A stretch of 64,000 bases of DNA from Phytoseiulus persimilis (GCA_037576195.1 CM075102.1:12582745-12646744), one strand, 5' to 3'; shown: positions 41,301-51,730, counted from the first letter of the stretch. Program-made: numbers and translations. The notes: generated by a model from the sequence alone, not told the origin.

Positions 41301-44300
41301 CAAAACACTTTCTCGTCAAGTCTGTCGAACAGTGCGGCCCGCGGAGGCGACGGTTGCGATTCCATTCCACACCATTACCCTCCAGAAGCGGAGAGGCGAG
41401 AGAGTCCATTACGGGCGGCACAGTCACCAAATCGACACTTCGACTTGTCAAATGCTACCTGATCACGTCAGGTCATTGTTTGAGAGAGCGACGCATCGTT
41501 TGATCCACACGAGAAGTTCCTGTTGTCAAGGAGACCACATCACTTATCGCCGCCGCCGCCGCCGCCACCACCACCACAATAAAACGCAGCAGCAACTCCC
41601 TGATAGACATTAAAAAAAAAGCCACTGGAGTATTTATCTGACCATTTTTGCCACACTTGTTGAGCGCCACAGAACTTGTTGCGTCAGCTCCGGAGACAGT
41701 CCGTTCGGGGTCAATGAAATCGAGTCTCAAGCAAGCGTTCTGGGTAGTTCTCTCAGCTTCGGTTGGAGCGGAGGAAGCGATTCGGAGTCCAGCCGAGATC
41801 CGGCTCGAGGGAAACTGGATATGTCGCATAGACGGCTGAAACAGAGAGCAGGAAGCCGTGGTTCCTTCATAACGAGCGGCACGAAGCTTAATGGAATTCT
41901 TGTACTGCTCTTGGTGACGGTGGCGAGCTTCAACCGGCGCCCGAGCCAGTGGTGGCCGGGTGATAAATGCGCTGGGCTTATCACCGGATTGAGACATCAC
42001 CATGAATCAAAATGCTCGTTACCTCCTGCCGTTAATGTGCGTCGTTCTACGTAATGTGATGTGGCACCACGTCTTCACTGTGTGTACTGTCCGACCGCCT
42101 GCACGGTGGTCCATCCGTGGAAGCGACCGTGTGACAGCGTGTACAACATTGTTGGTAACCACACAGAGGCGTACGCGCACGAGCGCATACTCGCATCTAA
42201 ATAACGCGTTGCGAGAGATAACGTCGAACCGATAGCGCTAATCTGTTCACCGTAGGCGTTAAGCAATGATGGACGGGGGTTGGGTTGACGAGTGAACACG
42301 CGAACACACCAGGCGCCGGAGCTCATCAAACCAGTGCTAACGAGGAACTCCTGTGAGGAAGACCGACCAGGACGAGACTTTGGGACGTACACGATCCAGC
42401 TGGAGTCGGAAATCCGAGATGCGCCGGGTCCGAAGTTGAAGCCGCCACCGGCTCGACACCCTCCGCCGTCGGATGCGACGGACAAACAGAAAGGCAAGAA
42501 TCGAAGCACGCGTCGGCGAGGCTGTCCATCGAATCAGTTTGCCGGTGCCGAATAGAAACCGGCCGACCGTCGCGTCCGACCAACTAGGAATGTTAGCGTT
42601 GACGTCAGCGGCGAAAGTCTCGGTTAGCTCTTTGAACGGTCGGTCGGTCGTTCGGACTCACGTCCGAAAGCATAAAAACAGACCTAGACAACAGAAACGC
42701 CCGCTGCGGCTGCAGCCACCAATGCAGAATTTGCTCTAACGGTAACGGCTAACGCGAACACAGTCGGTTGACAGCCATGATGATTGACGGTACAATAATA
42801 CAACAGAAGCGAAAACGCCATCACAACTAGCACCACGCTTGGACGGATCCGATCCTGCGGAACGTCTCAAATGGAGAATTTCGCTCGACAGCTGACACGA
42901 ACTCCTCATGAGAACGCACCGTCGCCATTAGGATCCAGTCCAGACACCCATTCCGAAACAAGTTCCCTCAAAGTCGGGAACCACCCTCATACTTATCACG
43001 ACCTTCATTACCATGGACTAAATGGGACTTCCCGAAAACCGCTTTCCTCAGCCTCCCGCTGACATTGATTATGTGCCGTAAAGTGAAAGTGCGATCGAAG
43101 CTGGAATCCGCTCGCCGGGTTTGTCGCAAAGATTCCTGTGCATGCAGCGGCGCAGCACGGCAAAGTGTCGCAACTACAAATGTGTATATCGGCCGCGTAC
43201 ATTCTTCGCGAATTCCGAGCTGAGTGGCTCACCGACCGAGTGTCTGGCAGCGCTAGCTCATCGTCTAAGAAGCGGACCTGGTAAGCGGGCGAGTCAAACG
43301 GCGATTTTCCCTCTCTTCGGGATTTATCTCAGACTTCTTATCTCGAAGAGCGTGTTCAATCAAAAAGATGGGACGGACCACCCAAATCTTTCCTCCCTCC
43401 TCGCGAAGATATCTCGACCACAGTGTCCTCTAGAGCCCGATCGGGAAGTTTCCGTTTGCCGAGTTTGCGTTTGTCGTTCTATTTTTCCTGACTCGAAGCC
43501 CAAGCCAGAGCTTGAGTTTAGTTCGTCCGGTTCGGCCTGTGCGGAGCTTAGAGCTCCGCGATGGAACTCTGAGGGGAATCGAGTGCAGCGCAGACGAATT
43601 CGTGGTCGGAGCGTCGGCTGCTGGAACGAGCGACACCTCTCGCTAGGTGAAAGCTCGTTCGCGATTCAAGTCCATGGAGCTGAACCTCGTGGCGGTGTCC
43701 TTCAGACACCGGAAAGCAACGAGCGACGGACCCCCTCCAAAAGCATTTGGGGCTCCCGCTTCGGAGGAGATCCGCATTTTATTTCTGCGACTCCGAGTGG
43801 GCTGTCCTTAGCAGACACTCGCTCCCTGCTGCCGGGCTGGCTGGCGCATCGTGGACGCCGCAGGCAGGCTAGCGAACTGCGGGCTTGAGAAGGGTAGCCA
43901 GCCAACCGGCCGACTCTCATACCGACGGACCGACCGACGACGACAACATATGTTGAACGAACCGAGAAGGGAGGAAAACACGAAGAAAAATCCGCGCAGC
44001 AAGCTCTAACAAATAGTCACCAAATCTCTATCGACACGGAGTTCCTCTCGCGGCATCCACGCGACCTCGAGTTGTTTTCGAGTCTGGGTACCGTACGGGA
44101 GATGGCTTCTACTCGCCACGCGTCCGTGACTACCGTCCGCACGGTTTTACTGATTTCGTTCGAACACAAACGAGCTCCGTGAAAGACGCTGGTCGTTTCT
44201 GCTCATTCGCTCGCCTGCTTGGGCTGCCTGCCTGCCTGCCTCAAAACGCCCACAGAAAGTTCATCGCTCGTCGCTGGCGAGCATCGTACGCGTTCCATAG

Positions 44301-46641
44301 TCGCGCCAGTGGACGTTGCTGATGTTTTTCCTTGAGAGTCGTTCGCGACCGCGTACGTCATGAACACGAAATGTCTACGACGAGCAGAACCAAAGAAAAA
44401 TCAAAAGCTTTCTGCGAGATGAGAAATTCCTCAGAGCCGATCTGAGCCGGCCCTATGTCGTGCTGGCTATGAAGAGCCGTAAAGCGTTCGAAGAACAAAA
44501 AAAACTCCAAGAATAACGTGAGAGGAAAAAAGGAGAGAAACCCTGAAGTCGAGCTCCGATGGCACGGATGACGCGCCAAGCAGCTCCGATCGAGCGGGCA
44601 CAGAGGAACATCCGATCAGCTAGCGGCTCACTTCATTCCCGATCCTAGGGAGCTTTCACTCTCGGGCCGGAATCGAATCGTTCGTGCCTGTCTCGGATTC
44701 CATTCGGATGCTACTGATAGGTTTGCCTTTTGTTGCCGGCGCAGCCCTGCGCTGTTCTTGAAAAAAATTCGTTCAAAATTCGTTCTGTCGTAGTTCAAAT
44801 CATCAGCGAGTGGGAGTGGTCATGTGTAGGAAAGGAAAGAGAGTGAAGGAACAGTGAACGCCGTGCTAGGAGGGAAGGACTATTGTCGAATCGAAGCCTT
44901 TGAAGAGATTTAAGCAGATGAGGAAAACGAACCCGGCCGTCTGCGGGGAGGGAACAGAGCGAGATGCAAATTGCGGCCACGGGGACTAGTGACTTGTGAA
45001 GACTGGAGAGATGGACCGACTCCCTTCTTCCCTGGGGTGGGAATGGTGCGGTCGCTCGCTCGCTCAGGCGGTCTAGTGAATTATTCATGAGCCAGGGAAG
45101 TCTTTTATGGATCCGAGTGGTCTTAGGTTACCTGGCCGCAGCCAAAGCCTCCGCTTTAGCTGCCCCTACCACAACCGCAGCACCATCTCACTCAGCCAAT
45201 TATGTCCGTCCTAAGTGGCTTATATCGCGAGTCCAACTCTTCTCCAACGTTTCGTAACGGGGACCAATCTCCCGAGTGCTCTCACGCTCATCTGGATGCT
45301 CGTGACGGGTGAGAGGGGGGGGGGGGGAGTACATGGATGACGGTAGCCGCGCTCCATGGACGGGAGATTTTCGGCGTGAACTTTCGCCGAATGTGTTGCG
45401 CGTTGTCGAGCGATTGCTAACGAAGGCATTCTTATTTTCAGCTCCCAAACCAATGGACTACTGCGGAGGCTTTGGCTCGACACCGGGCGTCGGCGGCGGA
45501 AGCGTCGCTGGGGCTGGCGGTGCGGGCGCAGGCGGCGCGGGGTCCGGTGCGGGGACGGGCAGAACGAACTTCACGACCAAGCAGCTGACGGAACTTGAGA
45601 AAGAGTTCCATTTCAACAAGTACCTGACCCGCGCGAGACGCATTGAGATCGCCACCGCCCTGCAACTCAACGAAACTCAGGTACGTTCTCTTCGACGTGT
45701 TCCGTTTTCCCCTGAGCGAGTTCGTCTCCGGCTTCTCCAATGCCGACCACCGCGGTCTGTGGCGCTGAGCACCGCCGGGACGCGTCGTTAGACTCTGCTG
45801 GAGGCGCGTGCAGAATAAAGTCGACAACCGAGGATTTCTCGGCATTGTTCTTGCCCGGAGTCGCAAATTTCTCGTGTTGTTCAGAATGGACGAACGAACG
45901 AACGAATGAATGAATAGAGGAGTGAGGGATAGCCTGAGCGAATGAAAAGCCGAAACGTCAGATTACTGTCCGGACGAGTGAGCAACACAGTCGGACTGGC
46001 ATACAGACGGCAAGACGACTTGTTCAATTGTGGTGCGTTCATCAGATTGCCATTAAACAACATAGCATTAACATAATTGGCCGTCAAACGGTCAGTAAGG
46101 GAGGTGGCTGGCCGGGGGCGCCGTGATCGCGGCGGCGGCCGCCGGTTCTGTTGGCGCCGCGTTTTCAAGACGGACCACGCGCAGCCCCGACGAAGACGAT
46201 CGCGTCGGCAGCGAGAACAACCGGCGGCGGCCCGGTCCCTCCACCGGTCGAGCGATGATCGGGTCCTTAGGATCGGTTGCCTCTAGTCGTTCACGTACAC
46301 CTGTATGAGCATGCGCATGAGCATGCGCACTCGAACCCTTGGAACGGGAGCGAACACGCGGAAGTCTGAGTTCTCGAGCCAATCTTGATCGGTGGTATCT
46401 GTTGCAGGTGAAGATTTGGTTCCAAAACCGGCGCATGAGGCAGAAGAAGCGAATGAAGGAAGGACTGATCCCGCCCGGAGGCCAGCAAGCTCTCGCACTC
46501 GGTCAACAGGGCGGCCAGGACATGCAACCCGGTCAAACGGATCTATCGATGCTGGGTGCACACCACATCTTGGCTCAGGCCTCCCCTCATCAAGGCAACC
46601 ATAAGCTATCGCCTCCCTCGCCTCTGAAGGACAGCCAGTAA
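16513..46641 (+). CDS. lab: Homeobox protein labial (Hox1 class), three coding exons
   Basis: This is an Antennapedia-superclass transcription factor of the labial/Hox1 group, a nuclear DNA-binding protein that specifies anterior segments together with Exd/Pbx. Coding exons are 16513-17326, 45442-45680 and 46408-46641, giving 428 residues. Splicing is phase 1 then phase 0, with consensus GTAAGT and GTACGT donors and TTTTCAG and TTGCAG acceptors. The start is supported by an in-frame TAG at 16504-16506 and by A at -3 and G at +4. Residues 24-32 are His-rich, 72-81 and 140-148 are Ala runs and 133-137 is Gly. The Exd-contacting hexapeptide YKWM is at 259-262. A Gly/Ala-rich linker (280-309) precedes the homeodomain (308-367, with R5 = 312, W48 = 355, Q50 = 357, N51 = 358). 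The homeodomain is interrupted between positions 44 and 45, as in Drosophila lab. The first intron of 28 kb is very large. No other Hox gene lies in the window. Confidence 0.96.
19926..19944. repeat. (GCC)n microsatellite
   Basis: About six GCC units lie within labial intron 1. Confidence 0.7.
24201..24222. repeat. (GCC)n microsatellite
   Basis: About seven TTG/GCC units lie within labial intron 1. Confidence 0.65.
24431..24456. repeat. (CGGT)n tract
   Basis: About five CGGT units with a CAGT variant at the end, in labial intron 1. Confidence 0.7.
25762..25805. repeat. 4-bp periodic tract, GGCA to GGCG to GGTC
   Basis: GGCA units pass through GGCG into GGTC units, another case of the repeat unit drifting by single-base changes while the 4-base phase is kept. 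It lies in labial intron 1. Confidence 0.65.
28941..29010. repeat. 4-bp periodic tract, TGCC/TTGC/TTCG
   Basis: TGCC, TTGC, TTCG and TTCC units follow each other with a constant 4-base period. A related CGCC tract follows near 29130. Both are in labial intron 1. Confidence 0.6.
31031..31090. repeat. 4-bp periodic tract, AAGC/GACC/CCTC
   Basis: AAGC units change to GACC, then CAGC/CTCG and CCTC units. It lies in labial intron 1. Confidence 0.55.
36661..36953. repeat. Block of 4-bp periodic tracts
   Basis: This block holds several runs: CTGA/CTGC near 36668-36690, GAGC and GGCT near 36710-36750, AAGC/GAGC at 36843-36862, and GACC/GGCC at about 36905-36942. It is the densest group of tetranucleotide tracts in labial intron 1. 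Confidence 0.6.
38585..38607. repeat. (AGT)n microsatellite
   Basis: About seven AGT units followed by an interrupted extension, in labial intron 1. Confidence 0.75.
41549..41577. repeat. (GCC)n(ACC)n microsatellite
   Basis: GCC units pass directly into ACC units, in labial intron 1. Confidence 0.7.
45315..45327 (+). repeat. Poly-G run of 13
   Basis: Thirteen consecutive G residues lie 114 bases before labial exon 2. A run of this length is unusual and error-prone in sequencing, so its exact length is uncertain. Confidence 0.75.
45442..45680 (+). CDS. lab: labial coding exon 2 (homeodomain N-terminal part)
   Basis: This exon completes Ala272, then encodes PKPMDYCGG, a Gly/Ala-rich linker and homeodomain positions 1-44, including the labial-class helix 1 text [20 protein letters not shown]. 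It ends ETQ followed by donor GTACGT. The junction is phase 0. Confidence 0.96.
45681..46407 (+). other. lab: labial intron 2 (727 bp), inside the homeobox
   Basis: It starts GTACGT and ends CTGTTGCAG, splitting the homeobox between positions 44 and 45. It contains a GAAC/GAAT 4-base periodic tract at 45887-45916 and no recognisable coding sequence. Confidence 0.93.
45887..45916. repeat. (GAAC)n(GAAT)n tract
   Basis: GAAC units change to GAAT units within labial intron 2. Confidence 0.65.
46408..46641 (+). CDS. lab: labial coding exon 3 (recognition helix and C-terminus)
   Basis: This exon encodes [16 protein letters not shown], homeodomain positions 45-60, including the DNA-recognition helix residues W48, Q50 and N51. 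A 61-residue Gln/Gly/Pro-rich tail follows, ending KDSQ and TAA. R362 stands where many labial proteins have Lys, a conservative change. Confidence 0.96.
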   Translation: MKIWFQNRRMRQKKRMKEGLIPPGGQQALALGQQGGQDMQPGQTDLSMLGAHHILAQASPHQGNHKLSPPSPLKDSQ

Positions 46642-46746
46642 TCACGAACTCTTTTTCCTCCTAGTCTGTATGGAGGTGAAGCAAGCCAGCCAGGCAGCAG
46701 TAGCGACAGAAAACAAACTAACGGAAGAGAGACCATCCAGTGACAG

Positions 46747-46796
46747 ACTACTACTACTACCACCACCACAACCACCACCGCCGCCAACTCGACGAC
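46747..46796. repeat. (CTA)n(CCA)n(CCG)n triplet tract
   Basis: Successive triplet runs CTA, CCA and CCG, then GAC and GAA, lie in the labial 3' UTR just after the stop codon. Confidence 0.65.
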
Positions 46797-48808
46797 GACG
46801 AAGAAGAAGAGAATATTCGGAGAGTCGACGACTGCAGAACAGATATCGACCTTATCGCCTAATCTAACAACATGCAACCAGTAGCTTGTGTGCAGGGCAT
46901 AAAACGAGAGTTCTCCATGGATCGGCGCAACTATTCGTTCCACTCGTCTCAATCGAGCTGAGCCAGTCTAACTGAACTACGGTGCTTCTTGAGTTCTCGG
47001 GTCGGGCTGGCCTTCAACGAGGTTGCCATCGGGGCTGACCTCGTCGAAGGCCCAGGGGATCACGTACACATCATCCCGAAGACCTTTCATGTGATATATT
47101 ATTCAACTCGTCGTCAGGCGTCCTAAGGTCTTTGATCGATCAGTCGGTTGGTTGCTCGGTTGAATGAATGATCGATTGATGGAAAAACTGACACAGCAAC
47201 TGACTGAGGCGCCTCAGTTAACTCACAAGCGAACTTCATTGATTCGTCACTGACCAATCGATGCGTCGGCTGTGTGGACTCTCGGAGCGATCCGAGCACG
47301 GGAGCCCCGAGCGAGTTTCGCTCACCTCAGCATCGACAGTTTGATGCGGGATCGCTGTCGAAGTGTGGCTTTACGGAGTCGGTATTTGTTGGAATGAAAC
47401 AGTTCTCAAAAGGGAACGCTGCAGAACAAGACGGGACTTCGCGGACTCGGAGGAAATTGATCCGTCGTCCGCTCCTCGTCGGATACGCAACATCGTGTTA
47501 GGTTGTATAGGACCAGCTCTTATATCCGCCAGGACGCAATTCGATACCATGTGAACGTTCAACGAGAAGACCGAATCGAGAGGAACCGGTTCGATCCGGC
47601 ATCCTCGTCTAATTGACTGCTTGCAAAGTCTTATCGAACAGAAACTATTGAGTTGATCGATAGGAGGCGAATCGCCCTGAACATCTACCCAGTGTTCAAG
47701 GACTCTGAAGGGTCCTTGGTGTGTCCAGCTGAGGTCCGTTTTGTTGGTCCAGCGGCTCGAGCGGCCGCGCCAGCCGCCAGCATCGATTGGGTCAGATGAA
47801 TCGCACTGTAATCATGAACTGTTCCACAGAACAGGTCCTAAGTTATACTCATGAGACTTCCCCACCCCTTCCCCGCCATCCCTGACTCGGTAGGAGATTT
47901 CCCCTATCTGAGATGTTTTGCGAACTGAGACCCGGGCGCCTTCGGATTCGAGCCGTACGGCTCCTCCCCTCTCGATGGGAGGGGGGTCTTCTGTGAGGAA
48001 CGAGTGCAACGAGTGTCGGCATTAGTGAGGTGCCCGGCGCTCAGAAGCGGAAATGTAAAACCCGTTGTATGATATGATTCCGTGCTTTGTAAATGTACAA
48101 CTACGATTAGATAGAGAGGACCACGGGTGGGATCCAAGAGTCGGAAGTGAGCTTGACTGTCTGACTGGATTTCGGGTCGAAAGCAACCCACAGACGAAGG
48201 AACAACAACGACGACCCCCGTCTAGAGACGATGATGATGATGGTGCAGAAGAAGCTGGAGGAACTGAAGTCGACATCTGCCTCCTCGTTGAGTGCAATCA
48301 TTCGGAGCGGCGTTTTACACGCTGCGACGCTCCGGAAAAACGCATGCAGGGTATTTCAGGTCGCGATCGGTCCGCCGAGATCGAATTTTCGCCGACCATA
48401 GTCTTTCCTCGAGGAAGACGCCATCGAGTCTTATATTTCGGTTCTCTTTACATTTAGTTCAATTTTATTATCCTCATCAGCATAAATACTATTATTATAC
48501 CGATAACGAAGAACACCTCCACGAGTACCATCAGAGAGACTAAGATAACTTTATAGTTAGCTTGAGCGAGTGCTGAAGAAAGGATGTGGAAACGCAGCGG
48601 GCTTGGAACACAGGAAATGTGAAGCCGACAGAGAGAATCGTGGGGTGCAACTCGTGACGAACACTGAACGAGGTGGGAAAATCCGCCGCAGGGCTTACCA
48701 CGATGAAAACACACAACGACAGGGGCGAAAGAGGGCCAAGCTGACCACGCGGCTCCTTGAATGGACCGACTCAGTCTGGGCCGAATTGATCGAAAGCGAA
48801 TGGGAAAA

Positions 48809-48814
48809 AATAAA
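48809..48814 (+). terminator. lab: Possible proximal polyadenylation signal of labial
   Basis: AATAAA lies 2.2 kb after the labial stop codon. If used, it would give a 3' UTR about 0.55 kb shorter than the distal signal. Confidence 0.35.
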
Positions 48815-49363
48815 CCTGTGTACATAGGAACCACGTAACAAAAGCAAAAAAAGAACAGACACGTCGCAGCAGCGGCGGACATTTCAATAGACATTATTAG
48901 AGGATGTTGTGTTGTTAGGAGTCTCAGTTCATCGTTCCTTGAAAAGTGAATGCCGGTCAACAGTCCCCTTACCAACTGTTCGCTCGGCACTCCTTGACCT
49001 CGGATCACAAGACAGGGTGTCATTGTGTTGCAGTACTATTGTAGGGAGTTCGAATAGCTATATCATACAAGAAAACTATTGTACGACGACGACGACGAAA
49101 ACAAAAACAAGAACGACGACCGCGTTGTCCTCCGCGAATGATGGCGGCGGCAACGACGGGGAAGAGGAGAAAAATTGAGAACAATTCACAAAATCTACCA
49201 TTCTCCCTGGCTAGCTATAATATATAGGACGGGGCAGAGTTTCGGCAGCGGTAGCGCGGTCCGAGGCGATGCCAAGGCTCACGTACATAGCAAGTCAAAT
49301 TTCGAGCGAAAACACTGCTTATATGCGCTCCGCTCCCGGAGAGAAAGAGAGAGGGAAAACGTG

Positions 49364-49369
49364 AATAAA
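49364..49369 (+). terminator. lab: Probable distal polyadenylation signal of labial
   Basis: AATAAA in an A+T-rich segment is followed by TATTATTATTT and GTT-containing downstream sequence. It is the last + strand signal before the convergent NDRG gene, whose own signal is 45-50 bp further on. Confidence 0.5.
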
Positions 49370-49413
49370 ACACACTATTATTATTTAAAGATGATCATAG
49401 ACTATTGTTATCC

Positions 49414-49419
49414 TTTATT
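49414..49419 (-). terminator. Probable polyadenylation signal of the NDRG gene
   Basis: TTTATT on the + strand reads AATAAA on the - strand, 378 bp beyond the NDRG stop codon. Cleavage 10-30 bases further would fall inside or next to the labial 3' end. Confidence 0.5.
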
Positions 49420-49796
49420 TAGCCTCTCTCTCACTTACAGCTAGCAGTGACATCGAAGGTGTTGAGTGTCACCCTGAACGCGTGGCGGGTTAACCAGTTA
49501 CTCGTTCAACATTCCCCGTGAGCAGGGATCTCATCGAGGGATTCATTCGCATTCCACTCGTCGGGAACTTCGACCATTGCCGAGAGACATCCAGGGCCGG
49601 GCGAAGGTACAATAACATGAAGCATGGCACGTGACACAGGCCAACGCCGTTGGGGAGATTCCGATATCGGAAGAACAGAACCGAACGGTCCCGAATCAGC
49701 TAGTTTGCTTCATTCTAGATACAGTTGACCTCTTGAAGTTCTCGACACCTCCGAAGAGAGCCTATCGGTATATTTGTAGGATAACGGCAGAGAGTA

Positions 49797-50012
49797 TCAA
49801 TCCATCGTTCGTATAGGATCGCTCGTGATGCCTATTTCGATGCTGCCTCTCGTCGAGTTCAGTCCAGAATCGTCGGACGGAGTGCAAACCCCAGAGCTAT
49901 CAGGTGAGGGGCAGGTTCCAGAGCGGTCGGGCGTTCCTTTGGAGAACAATTTCCAGATTTTTGTCAGAGGATACCCAAGACCCTGCAGGAAGTATAGCAT
50001 CGCTTGGAGGAC
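49797..50012 (-). CDS. NDRG coding exon B (C-terminal tail)
   Basis: It encodes VLQAMLYFLQGLGYPLTKIW and then a Ser/Thr/Pro/Asp-rich tail ending DPIRTMD and a stop at 49797-49799. In family members this tail is the phosphorylated regulatory region. Confidence 0.85.
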   Translation of the reverse strand, partial: VLQAMLYFLQGLGYPLTKIWKLFSKGTPDRSGTCPSPDSSGVCTPSDDSGLNSTRGSIEIGITSDPIRTMD

Positions 50013-50991
50013 CTGGAAACCGGAATAAGTGAGTTGAGTATCAGTCGGAATTCCTCGCTCCATCGAGCCATGACTAGCAATCGCGCGAAATACAAACTCA
50101 ATAGCCATGCACCTGCATCGGATTCTCGTCGAGAGGAACGCGACAGTCCTGAATCTCCAGAATCGTGGCCACGCTAGGATCGGATGCCGCGAACATTCTC
50201 CGAGTTTGTTCCACGTGAGGCGAATCTCTGCCGACGATCATCAGAACGGGACAGCGGAAATTATTCCGCTGCTCTCTGCTTCCATCTGGTCCTCTCCCGA
50301 GCTCGAGCGATTTCCGTTTCACGTATGAAAACATCCAATTGGCTAGATTCTCCGGGTTCTGCACAACGAGACGTTGATCGAAGCTCCGCACGAGATCGGT
50401 GCTGGCGCCGTACTCATTGAGACATCCGCAGTGGTACCAGCGGAGGAAATCCAAAGGACTCTGAGTGAGTCCAGACGATCTGAGAGCGACGGCGGCCATT
50501 GAGAAGTAGCCGTATTCCGTCCACGAAGCAGCCTCCGATGTGGCGTTGAGCAGGATCAGTCCATTCACTGCGTCTGGATTTCGCAGAGCGAACATGCTCA
50601 GCGCGTACGCTCCGGCGCCCTGTCCCAAGCCGACGAATGTCCGGATCCCGCAGTCCCGGAGGACGTACTCGATGCCGAGGATCAGATTCATCAGGTCGGG
50701 ACAAACCGTTACTGTGGAGCAGTTGCTCTCTTGACCCGGGACGTTCACGTGGAACACACAGAACGTCTCCACGAGCAATCTCACTTCTGGCAGGTTGAAG
50801 AAAGGCTTGAAGTTGGTGGCGTGGTTCAGACCCACGTCATGCAGCGTCACCAGCGGCGCTTTCCTCGGATCGCCTTGCACCGCGACGGAGAACTTCCCCC
50901 AAGGCGTTCGGAAGTCTCGGATCAGTTCATCGTCAGCGCACAGCGAGATCTCGGAGAACTTCGAAACGAATTCGCCCTCGACGAGCGCCAT
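49797..50991 (-). CDS. NDRG-family protein (N-myc downstream-regulated), two coding exons
   Basis: This is a member of the NDRG/MESK2 family of alpha/beta-hydrolase-fold proteins without known catalytic activity, usually cytosolic and linked to stress, differentiation and trafficking. Coding exons are 50991-50113 and 50012-49797, giving 364 residues, close to the 350-395 usual for the family. Residues 39-43 (QGDPR) and 51-57 (HDVGLNH) match the family N-terminal block. HVNVPGQE (81-88) matches the oxyanion-side loop, and GLGQGAGA (121-128) is the nucleophile elbow with Gly in place of the catalytic Ser, as in other NDRGs. FLQGLGY near the start of exon 2 is the family C-terminal motif, followed by a Ser/Pro/Asp-rich tail. 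ATG 50991 was chosen because the family block begins shortly after it and the frame upstream is unrelated. It converges on labial. Which paralogue it corresponds to is not clear. Confidence 0.9.
50013..50112 (-). other. NDRG intron (100 bp)
   Basis: The donor is GTGCATGG after CAG and the acceptor is GGTTTCCAG. Removing it joins MQ to VLQAMLYFLQGLGY in frame (phase 0) and restores the family C-terminus. Read through unspliced, the frame stops four codons in, at VHGY. Confidence 0.8.
50113..50991 (-). CDS. NDRG coding exon A (hydrolase-fold body)
   Basis: It encodes residues 1-293, ending DENPMQ, with codon-final CAG before donor GTGCAT. It carries the whole recognisable hydrolase fold without interruption. 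Confidence 0.88.
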
Positions 50992-51730
50992 TCTAAATTC
51001 AAATGAAGCCTCCGAAGGGAACGGACACACAAACTTTGAGAATGCCGAGTCGCGGGTCGAACGTATCGAGGCGCGCGTGCGGGGCGCGCGTCCTGTTTTG
51101 AAAACCAAAACAAATGCTTCTTGCTGCGATGTCACTTGTTGCCGCCGGCGATCATTTGCTGTCAGTTGTGCCTCTGCTGATTCCGCTCGTCCTTGTGGAG
51201 TCCACTGCAGATGCTGCCGCGATTCTTCGAGCGGCTATCGGATTCCACGCAATCGCACCGTTATAAGATGGAGATTCGTTTGGGGTCTGAGCGGCCTCTG
51301 TTCACTTTTGCATCGCTGCAGACAGAGAGACAAACGGTTCCGAGTGGAGTTGACGTCCACGTACGCTACAGTACGCCGATGATGTGCTCTGTCACATCCG
51401 TCCACATTTCATTCGAATGTCGGGAACACTGGATCCCAGTGGCATGAGATCTCCGCTAGCTGTTCCGCGTTCTATAAGCGCCGAATCCGGAATATTCGTC
51501 GCCTTCCACTCGAAGAAAGCTCTGCGACTCACACAGCCCGCAGATGCAACGCCCGGTGCGAACTTTTCGCAAAACGCAACAAAGCGAACCGGAAGTTCGG
51601 AGCTCCTGGGTTCCGTCCAAGGAATGAATTCGCGAGCTCATTTCGTCCTGGAATTGCTCCCGATGCTCGCAGTATCAGAACTCAGTGTTTCCGCCTCCTT
51701 TCTGTCGAGCGAGGGAGACGAAGTTGAATT
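50992..51730. other. NDRG 5' flank
   Basis: The frame upstream of the NDRG ATG is open for another 48 codons, but the text is Arg-rich and unlike the family. TTTAG just before the ATG could be a splice acceptor from a non-coding 5' exon. No promoter element was identified. Confidence 0.35.

Larger units (their letters stand above)
17327..45441 (+). other. lab: labial intron 1 (28.1 kb)
   Basis: The intron begins GTAAGT and ends TTATTTTCAG. It is inferred from matching phase-1 junctions (G|CT giving Ala272) and continuity of labial protein sequence. No nested gene could be supported on either strand. Long frames such as 20749-21498(-), 22296-23018(-), 38936-39670(+) and 43121-43888(+) carry no recognisable domain. 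It contains many 4-base periodic tracts, several trinucleotide runs and isolated Hox/Exd-type TGATTGAT sites (32677-32684, and 37218-37225 in reverse). An intron this size in a Hox gene probably carries cis-regulatory elements, but none was located with confidence. Confidence 0.85.
46642..49385 (+). other. lab: labial 3' UTR (probable)
   Basis: There are no coding features between the labial stop and the AATAAA at 49364-49369, and the segment becomes more A+T-rich toward its end. It holds a CTA/CCA/CCG trinucleotide run (46747-46796), a possible earlier AATAAA at 48809-48814 and a Pumilio-type TGTACATA at 48819-48826. Use of the distal signal is inferred from composition and position. Confidence 0.5.

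Noticed and set aside
43121-43888. 255-codon + strand frame in labial intron 1
   Set aside because: The Cys-containing segments do not form a known zinc-binding pattern, and no homologous family was recognised.
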